From contig DASTMZ010000166.1 in NCBI GenBank assembly GCA_035713725.1, positions 1-30,422 on the forward strand: a DNA stretch of 30,422 bases, given 5' to 3'. The position numbers and the translations under genes were made by a program. Origin of the DNA: DASQPR01 sp035713725 (GTDB lineage Bacteria > Actinomycetota > Actinomycetes > Mycobacteriales > Micromonosporaceae). The number at the start of each line of letters is the position of its first letter. Position 1 is the stretch's first letter. Under the pieces are notes generated by a model that was not told the DNA's origin, searched no databases, and worked only from the letters and a program-made list of their open reading frames with translations. Below are positions 15,053 through 22,889 of this stretch, piece by piece.

Positions 15053-15125
15053 TGCCCCCAACGGGATTCGAACCCGTGCTACCGCCTTGAAAGGGCGGCG
15101 TCCTAGGCCTCTAGACGATGAGGGC
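15053..15125 (-). tRNA. tRNA-Glu (TTC)
   Basis: A 73-base cloverleaf with acceptor GCCCTCA/TGGGGGC (one T-G wobble), anticodon loop CTTTCAA (anticodon TTC), T-loop GGGTTCGAATCCC and discriminator A. It is first in the Glu-Asp-Phe cluster, an order common in actinobacteria. Confidence 0.96.
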
Positions 15126-15299
15126 GGCTCCGCCATCATCGCACAACGCGATGCGGGCGGCTGAGGCACTCATCCGGCCCCGCCGGGAAGCCTGCAAAGC
15201 ATACGCGACCCACCTACCGCCATCAAACGACAAGAAATCGACGGCGTCCGGCGGCGACATCGCCGACCGCCACCGACGACCGCCACCGATTACCGTCGA

Positions 15300-16325
15300 T
15301 CAGCGTCGGTCGGGCGCGTCACCGTCGGTCGGCGCTCCCGAGGGCGAAGGCGTGGGCGCAGGCGATGGTGCCGGCTTACCCGGATCGACTGCGACCGTAC
15401 GCGCCGTCGGCAGCGCGATCAGGTGGAAGTCGTCCTTCAGCTCCGGCAGCACAGCGCGCAGCGCGGCGATGGTCTCGGTCCGGTCGCCGCCGGCGTCGTG
15501 CATGAGCACGATGGAACTGCGGTGTGTCTTGGTCAGGACGGTCTTTTCGATCGCGGGTACGCCGGGCCGCCGCCAGTCGTTGGTGTCCACTGACCAGTAG
15601 AGCGGCCGCATGCCGAGTAGCTCGCTGACTCGTACGGTCGTCGGGGTGAAGTTGCCGCCAGGGTTGCGGAAATACGCCATCGTCGCAGACGAGTCGATCC
15701 GGTGTACGGCATCGATCGTCTTCTGCAGGTTGGCGGCGATGTACTGCGGCGTGTGCGTACCCAGCTTCTCGTCGTGGTCCCAACTGTGATTGCACAATGT
15801 CATGCCGTCATCGATCATCCGCCGGACGACCGACTGGTACGCGTGGATCTGACGACCGATCAGGCAGAACGTCGCCTTCACGTGGGCCTGCTCGAGGATG
15901 TCGAGGATCTGCGACGTGTACGGACCCGGCCCGTCGTCAAACGTCAGCGCGACGGAAGTCGTGCCGGTCGAGCCCTCCGACCCATCCGGACCGCGATAGC
16001 GCATGCCGGACTGCGACGGCCACGCCGGGATCTTCAGCGTGCCGGCGTTCGGAATGCCGAGGCTTGCCGCGGTGATCTGCGACGGCGGCACCGGCGTTGG
16101 TGGCGTCTTTCGGCGTGACGCGGACGGTGACGGCGATGGTCGTGCCTTCGTCGGTCGCGGCGCCGGTGTCGTCGGCTGCAGGCCGGGCGAACTGGCACTC
16201 GGGCCGGCCGACACGGACGTGTGCGCGGCAGCACGGTCCGATTGCTCGGCGGCTACCGCGAGGCAGCCGCCCATCGTGATGGTGAGCCCGCAGGCGAGCA
16301 CCCAGCCGAGCATGCGTTGCGACAT
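15300..16325 (-). CDS. Lipid-anchored polysaccharide deacetylase (NodB domain)
   Basis: This enzyme removes N- or O-acetyl groups from cell-surface polysaccharide, probably peptidoglycan or chitin-like glycans. The signal peptide ends in the lipobox MGGC (Cys21), so it is a membrane-anchored lipoprotein. A Pro/Ser/Thr-rich linker (35-82) spans the wall. The NodB domain has all five motifs: TFDDGP (128-133, catalytic Asp and metal Asp), HSWDH (180-184, two metal His), RNPGG (220-224), DTNDW (247-251) and IVLMHD (272-277, catalytic His). A Pro/Ala/Ser-rich tail follows. ATG 16325 has GGAG five bases upstream. Its 3' end is 174 bases from tRNA-Glu. Confidence 0.95.
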   Translation of the reverse strand: MSQRMLGWVLACGLTITMGGCLAVAAEQSDRAAAHTSVSAGPSASSPGLQPTTPAPRPTKARPSPSPSASRRKTPPTPVPPSQITAASLGIPNAGTLKIPAWPSQSGMRYRGPDGSEGSTGTTSVALTFDDGPGPYTSQILDILEQAHVKATFCLIGRQIHAYQSVVRRMIDDGMTLCNHSWDHDEKLGTHTPQYIAANLQKTIDAVHRIDSSATMAYFRNPGGNFTPTTVRVSELLGMRPLYWSVDTNDWRRPGVPAIEKTVLTKTHRSSIVLMHDAGGDRTETIAALRAVLPELKDDFHLIALPTARTVAVDPGKPAPSPAPTPSPSGAPTDGDAPDRR

Positions 16326-16415
16326 GTGGACTCCGGGGGGAGAACCGATGGTGCGAATCCGGCCAAGCTATCCGCCATCACGCCGAAAAGCCACGGTTAC
16401 CGCGAAGTCTGTGGG

Positions 16416-16982
16416 CTAGCTCGCGGCGCCGTCGCTGCCAGTCACCGCGATGTTATCGGGCAGTGTCGAAATGACTCCGGAGAGCCACGGGACGTACGCG
16501 TCGGGTGCGGTCGCGAGACCCTCGCGCACATCGGTGACCGCGCTCCAACGCAACGCGTCGACCTCGGCCGGATCCGGTTCGAAGCGTGCGTCGGATGGCA
16601 ACGAGCCGACCAGCACATGGTCGTATTCGTGCTCGACGCGATCGCTGGCCGGATCGATGGCCCGGTAGACGTACACGCCGACGTCGCGCAGGTCGATGGC
16701 GTCGATGCCGAGCTCTTCCCTAACCCGTACCGTGGCTGCCTCGGTGACCGCGACGCCCGGCGCAGGGTGGCCGCAGCAGGAATTGGCCCAGCGACCGGCG
16801 AACCTGGTCTTGGTGCGGGCGCGGCGCTGCAGCAACAGCCGACCGGCCGGGTCGACGAGCACTACGGAGAACGCACGATGCAGATCACCCGGCTGGGTGT
16901 GGGCGTCGGCGACGGTCGCCGCGCCGCGCGGCTCGCCGTCGGCGCCAACCAATTCGACAAGAAGGGCTTCGCGAGGGGTCAC
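16416..16982 (-). CDS. idi: Isopentenyl-diphosphate delta-isomerase, type 1
   Basis: Idi interconverts isopentenyl and dimethylallyl diphosphate, supplying starter units for carotenoids. The Nudix-like fold has metal-ligand His28, His35 and His72, the catalytic Cys70 in NSCCGHP (67-73), the helix AATVRVREELGI, and the acidic EHEYDH (Glu117, Glu119). Length (188 aa) is normal for the bacterial type 1 enzyme. GTG 16982 overlaps the crtI stop codon by four bases (GTGA), so it is translationally coupled to phytoene desaturase. Confidence 0.95.
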   Translation of the reverse strand: MTPREALLVELVGADGEPRGAATVADAHTQPGDLHRAFSVVLVDPAGRLLLQRRARTKTRFAGRWANSCCGHPAPGVAVTEAATVRVREELGIDAIDLRDVGVYVYRAIDPASDRVEHEYDHVLVGSLPSDARFEPDPAEVDALRWSAVTDVREGLATAPDAYVPWLSGVISTLPDNIAVTGSDGAAS

Positions 16983-18475
16983 CCGGCGATCCTAGCGGCG
17001 GCCAGCTTTCCAGAGATCAACACCATGGGTACGCCGACCCCAGGCTGCGTACCCGAGCCGACGAACACCACGTTCTCGAGCGTCGGATGGAGGTTTCCGG
17101 GCCGGAACGGACCGGTCTGGCGGAGCGTGTGCGCGCTGGCGAACGGGGTACCCGCGGCGAGGCCAGCGGCCGCCCAATCCGCTGGCGTGACGACCCGCCG
17201 GACCTCGACGCCGTCACCGAAGCCGCGATAGCCGCGCGTCTCGAGCGTGGCGATCAGCTCGTCGGCGTAACGGTCGGTGTCCCGCTCGGTCCACCCGACC
17301 CGACCGACATCGAGGTTCGGGGCCGGGGCGAGCACGTAGTAGGCGTGGCGGCCGTCCGGCGCGAGCGACGGATCGGTGCGGGTCGGGTTCGTGACGAGCA
17401 GCGACGGGTCGCGCATCAGCAGACCGTCCCGGATCACGTCGTGGAAAGTCGCCCGCCAGGCGCGCCCGAAGTGGATGTTGTGGTGGGCGATCTTCGCGTA
17501 CGGCTGGGTCGACCCGACATGCATCACGACGGCCGACGGAGACTGTCGGAGCCGGGCGATGCGCCGCTCCTCGCGCGCCGGAGTGGAGCCGGGCGGGAGG
17601 AGATCGCGGTACGCCACCGGCAGGTCCGGGTTGAGTACGACGACGTCAGCCTCGACGCGTTCGCCGCCAATCGTGCGCACCGCGCGTGCCCGACCGCCGG
17701 ACACCTCGACGGCCTCGACCGTGGTGCCGTAGCGGAACGCCACACCGTGCTTGTCCGCCGCGGCGGCGAGCGCGACCGGGATGGCATGCACGCCGCCGCG
17801 CGGGAAGTAGACACCGTTGACCGCGTCGAGGTACGCGATGACGGCGTAGAGCGCGAGCGCCTCGTGCGGTGCGACGCCGGCGTACATGGACTGGAACGAA
17901 AAGACCCGACGGGTGCGCGGGTCGTGGAAGAACTGCGCGACCTTGGTGTCGAGTCGGCGGAAGCCGCCCGCCGCCACGAGACGCAGCAGGTCGGCGGTCA
18001 CCAAGTCGCGCGGACCGTCGAGGTTGCGGTCGATGAAGTCGTCACGTTGCAGGCGCCACAGTCGGCGTACGTACGAGACGAATCGCAGGTATCCGTCCGC
18101 TTCCCGTGCCCCGCACACACGCGACACCTCGGCGGCCATCCGTACCGGGTCGGCGATCACGTCGAGCGTCGAACCGTCCGGGAAGTGCGCCCGGTACGCG
18201 GGATCGAGCCGCGTCAACGTCACCCAGTCGGCCATGTCCTCGCCGATCGTGGCAAACGCGTCGGCTAGCAACTCCGGCATGGTGAACACGGTCGGGCCGG
18301 TGTCGAAGGCGTACCCGTCGATGGTGAGCCGGCCGGCTCGTCCGCCCGGCGTCGACTCCCGCTCGATCACCGTGACGTCACGCCCGGTCGCCGCCAGCCG
18401 TATCGCGCACGCCAGCCCGCCCAGACCGGCGCCGACGATCACGACGCGGCCGGTCGGGCCGTGGACGGTACGCAT
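16979..18475 (-). CDS. crtI: Phytoene desaturase family FAD enzyme
   Basis: CrtI-type desaturases introduce double bonds into phytoene at the membrane surface. The dinucleotide-binding VVIVGAGLGGLACAIRLA is at the N-terminus, followed by IERESTPGGRAG and GYAFDTGPTVFTMP. The C-terminal signature from NVVFVGSGTQPGVGVPMVLISG (shown as a single stretch to about residue 485) closes the FAD site. ATG 18475 gives 498 aa, the usual length; ATG 18487 and 18484 are in-frame alternatives. The frame is open further upstream but those codons run into crtB. It overlaps idi downstream and is divergent from crtB. Confidence 0.94.
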   Translation of the reverse strand: MRTVHGPTGRVVIVGAGLGGLACAIRLAATGRDVTVIERESTPGGRAGRLTIDGYAFDTGPTVFTMPELLADAFATIGEDMADWVTLTRLDPAYRAHFPDGSTLDVIADPVRMAAEVSRVCGAREADGYLRFVSYVRRLWRLQRDDFIDRNLDGPRDLVTADLLRLVAAGGFRRLDTKVAQFFHDPRTRRVFSFQSMYAGVAPHEALALYAVIAYLDAVNGVYFPRGGVHAIPVALAAAADKHGVAFRYGTTVEAVEVSGGRARAVRTIGGERVEADVVVLNPDLPVAYRDLLPPGSTPAREERRIARLRQSPSAVVMHVGSTQPYAKIAHHNIHFGRAWRATFHDVIRDGLLMRDPSLLVTNPTRTDPSLAPDGRHAYYVLAPAPNLDVGRVGWTERDTDRYADELIATLETRGYRGFGDGVEVRRVVTPADWAAAGLAAGTPFASAHTLRQTGPFRPGNLHPTLENVVFVGSGTQPGVGVPMVLISGKLAAARIAG

Positions 18476-18559
18476 GGTCCCCATCATGCGTGGTGAGCCG
18501 CGAAACGCGGATCGGGACCGGTCGTCGGGGCGATCGGTGAATCGGCGAGGATCGCACGT
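18476..18559. promoter_or_regulatory. Shared crtI/crtB divergent promoter region
   Basis: Only 84 bases separate the two start codons. They hold the stem CCGCG-AAA-CGCGG (18498-18510) and the palindrome GACCGGTC (18516-18523), plausible operator sites able to control both directions. I could not assign -35/-10 boxes. Confidence 0.4.
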
Positions 18560-19450
18560 GTGACCACGGACGAGTTGGACCGGGCGTACGAGCGCTGCCG
18601 AGCGCTGCACGCCCGGCACGGTCACACCTACTACCGGGCGACGCGCCTGCTGCCCGCCTGGAAGCGGCGACACGTGCACGCGCTCTACGGGTTTGCGCGA
18701 ACGGCCGACGAGATCGTGGACGCCGTCGACGGCGCGGCGCCCGCGGTCCGGGCCGAACGCCTGGCGGCATGGGGTCGCGCGTTCGAGGCCGGTCTGGCCG
18801 GGCGGACGGTCGACGACCCGGTGCTTGTCGCGGTGCTACACACGATCGCGGTGTTCGACCTCGACCCGACCGACTTCACGCTGTTCCTGCGGTCGATGGC
18901 CATGGACCTCACGGTGAGCAGCTACGAGACGTACGACGATCTCCTCGGGTATATGGAGGGGTCGGCCGCGGTGATCGGTGCCATGATGCTGCCGGTGCTC
19001 GGGACCGTCGACCGAGCTCGCGCCATCGGTCCGGCCCGCGAGCTCGGTCGCGCGTTCCAGCTCACGAACTTCATCCGGGACGTCGCCGAGGACCTTCGCC
19101 GCGGCCGCGTCTACCTGCCGCAGAGCGATCTTCGAGCGTTCGGCGTGACCAGCGAGGGACTGGGCGCCGCGGTCGCCGCCGGGTCCGCGACCGGCGAGAT
19201 CAAGGACCTTATCCGGTACGAGGTGAGCCGGGCTCGCGCGCACTATCGAGCCGCCGCGCCCGGGATCGATCTGCTCGTACCCGGTTCGCGTGCGTGCATG
19301 CGTACGGCGTACCGGCTGTATCAAGGCATCCTCGACGAAATCCAGCGTGCCGACGGCGACGTGATCCGCCGGCGTGCTCGGGTGCCCGCGGCTCGGCGCG
19401 CCGCGATCGTCGCCGCCTGCCTCGCGAGCCGTCGCGTCGCCGCACCGTAG
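18560..19450 (+). CDS. crtB: Phytoene/squalene synthase family protein
   Basis: CrtB condenses two geranylgeranyl diphosphates to phytoene. The first Asp-rich motif is DEIVD (50-54), in the context YGFARTADEIVDAVD. The second is DVAEDLRRGRVYLP, with the preceding ELGRAFQLTNFIRD. Both bind the diphosphate-Mg groups. GTG 18560 has GAGGA eight bases upstream, and 296 aa is normal. The adjacent crtI and idi support carotenoid rather than squalene synthesis. No crtE (GGPP synthase), cyclase or later tailoring genes lie in the window. Confidence 0.94.
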   Translation: MTTDELDRAYERCRALHARHGHTYYRATRLLPAWKRRHVHALYGFARTADEIVDAVDGAAPAVRAERLAAWGRAFEAGLAGRTVDDPVLVAVLHTIAVFDLDPTDFTLFLRSMAMDLTVSSYETYDDLLGYMEGSAAVIGAMMLPVLGTVDRARAIGPARELGRAFQLTNFIRDVAEDLRRGRVYLPQSDLRAFGVTSEGLGAAVAAGSATGEIKDLIRYEVSRARAHYRAAAPGIDLLVPGSRACMRTAYRLYQGILDEIQRADGDVIRRRARVPAARRAAIVAACLASRRVAAP

Positions 19451-19669
19451 CGCCGGGCATTTGAGGCCGCGCTCGGCGGACCCGTTAGCTGGCCGCTCGG
19501 CGTGCGGCACCTGCGGGCCGCTCCGCGGACCGCGTCTGCGTGGTTCCGGACCGTTCCAGAGGCATCGCACGCCTTACGTTGGCTGACCTAAATGCGAGAT
19601 TCGCTCACATGATCCTGTTTCGGGCGTGATGATCGGTCGGTCACCACAAAGGCGAAAGGATGTCGCATC

Positions 19670-21094
19670 ATGCCGTCTATGGGTGTTCGCGGCGCCGTGG
19701 CGTTCTGGACCGGCGCCGTCGTCATCGGTCTGACCGCATCGGCGCTCACCACTAGCCATTTCTCGACGGCGGCCCGCGCCATCCCCACGGCACACATCGA
19801 TCGGGCGACTTCCACGGTCGGTGGCACCGGTGGCGGCCGGTTGGCGGGTGCGGCTGGTGGCACGCCGACCGCGGTCGGCGCGCGGTCGGGCGCGAGTTCC
19901 CGCGCGCCGGCTACTGCCGATCGATCACCGTTCCCGGACGTCGGCCTTTCGCACGGCGGGCTGCCGGTGCTGTCGCCACTCGGTGCGTTGCCGTCCGGCG
20001 CAACGACTGCTGGTCAACCGTCGTCGGGTGCCGGTCAACCGTCGGCGACCGGCGCGCCGCGGCAGTTCACTGTGATCGCGGCCGGCGACATCCTGTTGCA
20101 TACCCGGCTGTGGGCGCAGGGACGTACAGACGCGAAGGCGGCCGGACGAGCGGGCTACTTCTTCGACCCGATCTTCGCCTCGGCGCGGCCCGACATCGCG
20201 GGCGCCGACCTCGCGATCTGTCACATGGAGACGCCCTACGGCAAGCCGAACGGCCCGTTCACCAGCTTCCCGGTCTTCGAAGTGCCGCCGGCCATCGCGC
20301 AGACGATCCACGACGTCGGCTACGACTCATGTTCCACCGCGTCGAACCACTCGCTGGACGGCGGCGAGGCAGGCATCGACCGGACACTCGACGCGCTCGA
20401 CGCGGCCGGAGTGAAGCACGCTGGCACGGCGCGATCCGCGGCCGAGGCGGCGCAGCCGGACCTGCTGCAGGCCAACGGCGTCACGGTCGCGCAGCTGTCC
20501 TACGCGTACGGGTTCAACGGGATCAAGCGACCGGCGGACAAGCCGTGGCTCGCAAACCTCATCAGCGTGCCGCAGATCCTGGCGGACGCGAGGCGCGCCA
20601 AGCAGGCCGGCGCGTCCGTGGTGATCGTGAGCCTCCACTTTGGTACGGAATACCAGCACACCCCGAACGCCCAGCAGCTGTCGGTGGCTCGTGCGCTGCT
20701 CGCGTCGCCGGACGTCGACCTGATCATCGGGTGCCACGCGCACGTCGTTCAGCCGTTCCAGAAGATCAACGGCAAGTGGGTGGTCTACGGCATGGGCAAC
20801 CAGATCGCCACCCAGGGCTTCAGCCAGCCGACCATGGACGGCGTCATGCCACGGTTCACGTTCACCGAGACGTCACCGGGCAAGTTCACGGTGACGAAAG
20901 CGGAGGCGATCCCGACGTACGACTCGCTCGGCGGCCAGATCCAGCTGATCGATCTGCCGCTCGCGATGGCCGCGCACCCGACTGCCGCGCGGATGGCCGT
21001 CTACGAGGCATCGTGGAAGCGGACCGCGGAAGTCGTCGACTCGATGGGCGCGGCCAAGGACGGCTTGATCGTCGATCGTGGCACGGCGCGCTGA
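19670..21094 (+). CDS. CapA/PgsA-family metallophosphatase-like protein, exported
   Basis: The N-terminus has an uncleaved-anchor or signal helix (VAFWTGAVVIGLTASAL, about 9-28), then a 100-residue Gly/Ala/Ser/Pro linker. The CapA domain starts near 132: FTVIAAGDILLH (metal-binding GD), CSTASNHSLDGG (the N-H pair), VSLHFGTEY and GCHAHVVQPF (metal His), and YGMGN. This matches the PGA_cap fold, named for capsule poly-gamma-glutamate genes; most actinobacterial members have unproven roles in envelope polymer hydrolysis. ATG 19670 follows AAAGGA by nine bases. It is convergent with the metallo-hydrolase, 28 bases away. Confidence 0.9.
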   Translation: MPSMGVRGAVAFWTGAVVIGLTASALTTSHFSTAARAIPTAHIDRATSTVGGTGGGRLAGAAGGTPTAVGARSGASSRAPATADRSPFPDVGLSHGGLPVLSPLGALPSGATTAGQPSSGAGQPSATGAPRQFTVIAAGDILLHTRLWAQGRTDAKAAGRAGYFFDPIFASARPDIAGADLAICHMETPYGKPNGPFTSFPVFEVPPAIAQTIHDVGYDSCSTASNHSLDGGEAGIDRTLDALDAAGVKHAGTARSAAEAAQPDLLQANGVTVAQLSYAYGFNGIKRPADKPWLANLISVPQILADARRAKQAGASVVIVSLHFGTEYQHTPNAQQLSVARALLASPDVDLIIGCHAHVVQPFQKINGKWVVYGMGNQIATQGFSQPTMDGVMPRFTFTETSPGKFTVTKAEAIPTYDSLGGQIQLIDLPLAMAAHPTAARMAVYEASWKRTAEVVDSMGAAKDGLIVDRGTAR

Positions 21095-21122
21095 TTCCGG
21101 CGCAGCCCCTGGACCCTCGGCG

Positions 21123-22247
21123 TTACGAGAGCGTCTGCCACCAACCGTCGACGGCCGGTGGGTCCGCGATGTCGATCCGCTGACCCGGCCGCGGGACGGC
21201 GAGCGTGACGCCGCGGGCCTTCGACTCCTCCCAGGCGCGATCGGCCGGCTCACCCCACGGGTGGAACGCGAGCACGAACGTGCACCAATGCACCGGGATC
21301 ATCACGCCGCCTCGTACGTCGACGTGCGTCGTGACGCCCACCTCCGGCGTCATGTGGATGCTCGGCCAGCCGGCGTCGTACGCGCCGATCTGGACGAGCG
21401 TGGCGTCGAACGGGCCGTATTGCTCACCGATCGCGCCGAACCCGTCGAAGTAGCCGGTGTCGCCGCTGTAGAACACGCGATGAGTCGGTCCGACCACGAC
21501 CCATGAGCTCCACAATGTGTAGTTGCGCTTAGCGATCTTGCGACCCGAGAAGTGTTGTCCCGGCGCGCAGGTCAGGGTGAGGTCGCCGATCGTCGTCGAG
21601 TCGTCCCAGTCGAGTTCGATGATCCGCCGGCTCGGCACGTGCCAGCGCTCGAGGTGGGCGCCGACGCCGAGCGGCACGATGAACGGTGCCGCGTGATTGC
21701 GCGCCAGCCACACGATCGTATTCATGTCGAGGTGGTCGTAGTGATCGTGGGAGATCACGATCGCGTCCACCGCGGGCAGTTCGGCCAACGGGATCGGTAC
21801 GTCGTGCAGGCGACGCGGCCCGGCCAGTCGCGATGGTGAACACCGGTCGCTCCAGATCGGGTCGAAGAGGATTCGTGCGCCGTCGATCTCGACCAGTGAG
21901 CTTGCATGCCCGTACCACGTGATGTGCAACTCATCCGCGGCGGCGACGTCTGGTGGCACGTCGGCAACCATCGGAATCACACCCGACGGCTTGCGCTCGC
22001 CGCCGTCGGTCAGCAGCTCACGCAGGCGATGCCGGTCGTCGGGGTTGGTCGCGGGGTTGAACTCGATCGGTGTGTCCTGCGCGTTGTGGAACGCACCGTC
22101 GCGCCACTGCGGCGAACGGCGGATCCGGTCGGCGCGCGCGCCGGAAGGCTCCGCACCGTATGCGACTGGGATGTCCCGAGCCGCCCACGCCAGCCCGGCC
22201 GCGCCCGCGGCGAGCGCGGCGACGGCCACCAGCGCCTTCCTGCCCAT
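21123..22247 (-). CDS. NAPE-PLD-like MBL-fold metallo-hydrolase
   Basis: This belongs to the metallo-beta-lactamase superfamily branch that includes N-acyl-phosphatidylethanolamine phospholipase D and UlaG. Zinc ligands are HDHYDH (167-172), a later His in GQHFSGR, Asp in YSGDTGYFDGF and His in the C-terminal HW motif. The usual HWGTF is HWCTF here, and the family IGAYxPR region is IGAYDAGW. Residues 4-24 are a hydrophobic signal or anchor, so it is exported or membrane-bound. ATG 22247 follows GAGGAG by six bases. The substrate is probably a lipid or phosphoester but unknown. Confidence 0.9.
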   Translation of the reverse strand: MGRKALVAVAALAAGAAGLAWAARDIPVAYGAEPSGARADRIRRSPQWRDGAFHNAQDTPIEFNPATNPDDRHRLRELLTDGGERKPSGVIPMVADVPPDVAAADELHITWYGHASSLVEIDGARILFDPIWSDRCSPSRLAGPRRLHDVPIPLAELPAVDAIVISHDHYDHLDMNTIVWLARNHAAPFIVPLGVGAHLERWHVPSRRIIELDWDDSTTIGDLTLTCAPGQHFSGRKIAKRNYTLWSSWVVVGPTHRVFYSGDTGYFDGFGAIGEQYGPFDATLVQIGAYDAGWPSIHMTPEVGVTTHVDVRGGVMIPVHWCTFVLAFHPWGEPADRAWEESKARGVTLAVPRPGQRIDIADPPAVDGWWQTLS

Positions 22248-22273
22248 GCCTATCTCCTCGGCCTACGCTGTTC

Positions 22274-22348
22274 CCATGGCGCCTCGCGGCTGACGCTACT
22301 CATCGGCGGTGCTCCATGGCGCCTCGCGGCTGGCGCTACTCATCGGCG
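22274..22348. repeat. Two 35-base direct repeats at 40-base spacing
   Basis: 22274-22308 and 22314-22348 are identical except for one base (A/G). Each begins CCATGGCGCCTCGCGGCT and ends CTCATCGGCG. They lie between the metallo-hydrolase start and the VOC gene 3' end. Confidence 0.9.
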
Positions 22349-22390
22349 CGCGGGCGTCGGTATGCGCCGCCGCCCGCAGCCGATGGTACG

Positions 22391-22762
22391 TCAGAGGCAG
22401 ATGCAGAACGGATGCCCGACCGGGTCGGCTAGGACACGATAGGTGTCGCCTCGACCGGGCAACACGGTCGCACCGAGCGCGACGAGTTGGGCCTGCGCGG
22501 AGTCGAGGTCGCCGACCTTCACATCGATGCGCATGTGTTGCGGGTGATCCGGGTCCGGCCACTCCGGCGGCTGGTAGTCGTCGGCGCGTTGGAATGCGAC
22601 GGCCGGCTTCCGGTCCGAGCCGCCGATGATCACCCAGCGGTCGCCTTCTTCGATCACGCGCATATCGAGCAGTTGCTCGTAGAAGCCTGACAATGCCCAG
22701 GGATCCGGGCAGTCGATCACGAGTAGCTCCCAGCGCGCGAAATTCACCGGGCGATTGTGCAT
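22391..22762 (-). CDS. VOC-superfamily (glyoxalase-like) protein
   Basis: The 123-residue product has paired beta-alpha-beta modules: ARWELLVIDCPDPWALSGFYEQLLDM, then HMRIDVKVGDLDSAQAQLVALGAT and the closing VLADPVGHPFCICL. This is the Glyoxalase_6/VOC layout (single domain, probable dimer). Metal positions are incomplete, so it could be a binding protein rather than an enzyme. ATG 22762 was chosen because the longer frame to 22807 runs through an inverted repeat that looks regulatory. No Shine-Dalgarno is clear. Substrate unknown. Confidence 0.88.
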   Translation of the reverse strand: MHNRPVNFARWELLVIDCPDPWALSGFYEQLLDMRVIEEGDRWVIIGGSDRKPAVAFQRADDYQPPEWPDPDHPQHMRIDVKVGDLDSAQAQLVALGATVLPGRGDTYRVLADPVGHPFCICL

Positions 22763-22766
22763 GGCC

Positions 22767-22810
22767 GATGTGTCATCGCACAGCCCCGTAGCGCGGCGTG
22801 ATGACACATC
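22767..22810. promoter_or_regulatory. Paired operator-like sites upstream of VOC gene
   Basis: GATGTGTCATC (22767-22777) recurs as its exact complement GATGACACATC (22800-22810), centres 33 bases apart, about three helical turns. Each site is itself a 4-3-4 palindrome (GATG/CATC). The first site is four bases upstream of the VOC start codon. Confidence 0.6.
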
Positions 22811-22889
22811 TCACCGTCAGTGGTGTTCGGCTCGATCCGGTACCCGCGTGTTCGCAGCGCTGTTCACCCGCAGCACGCCGAGTAGGGAC

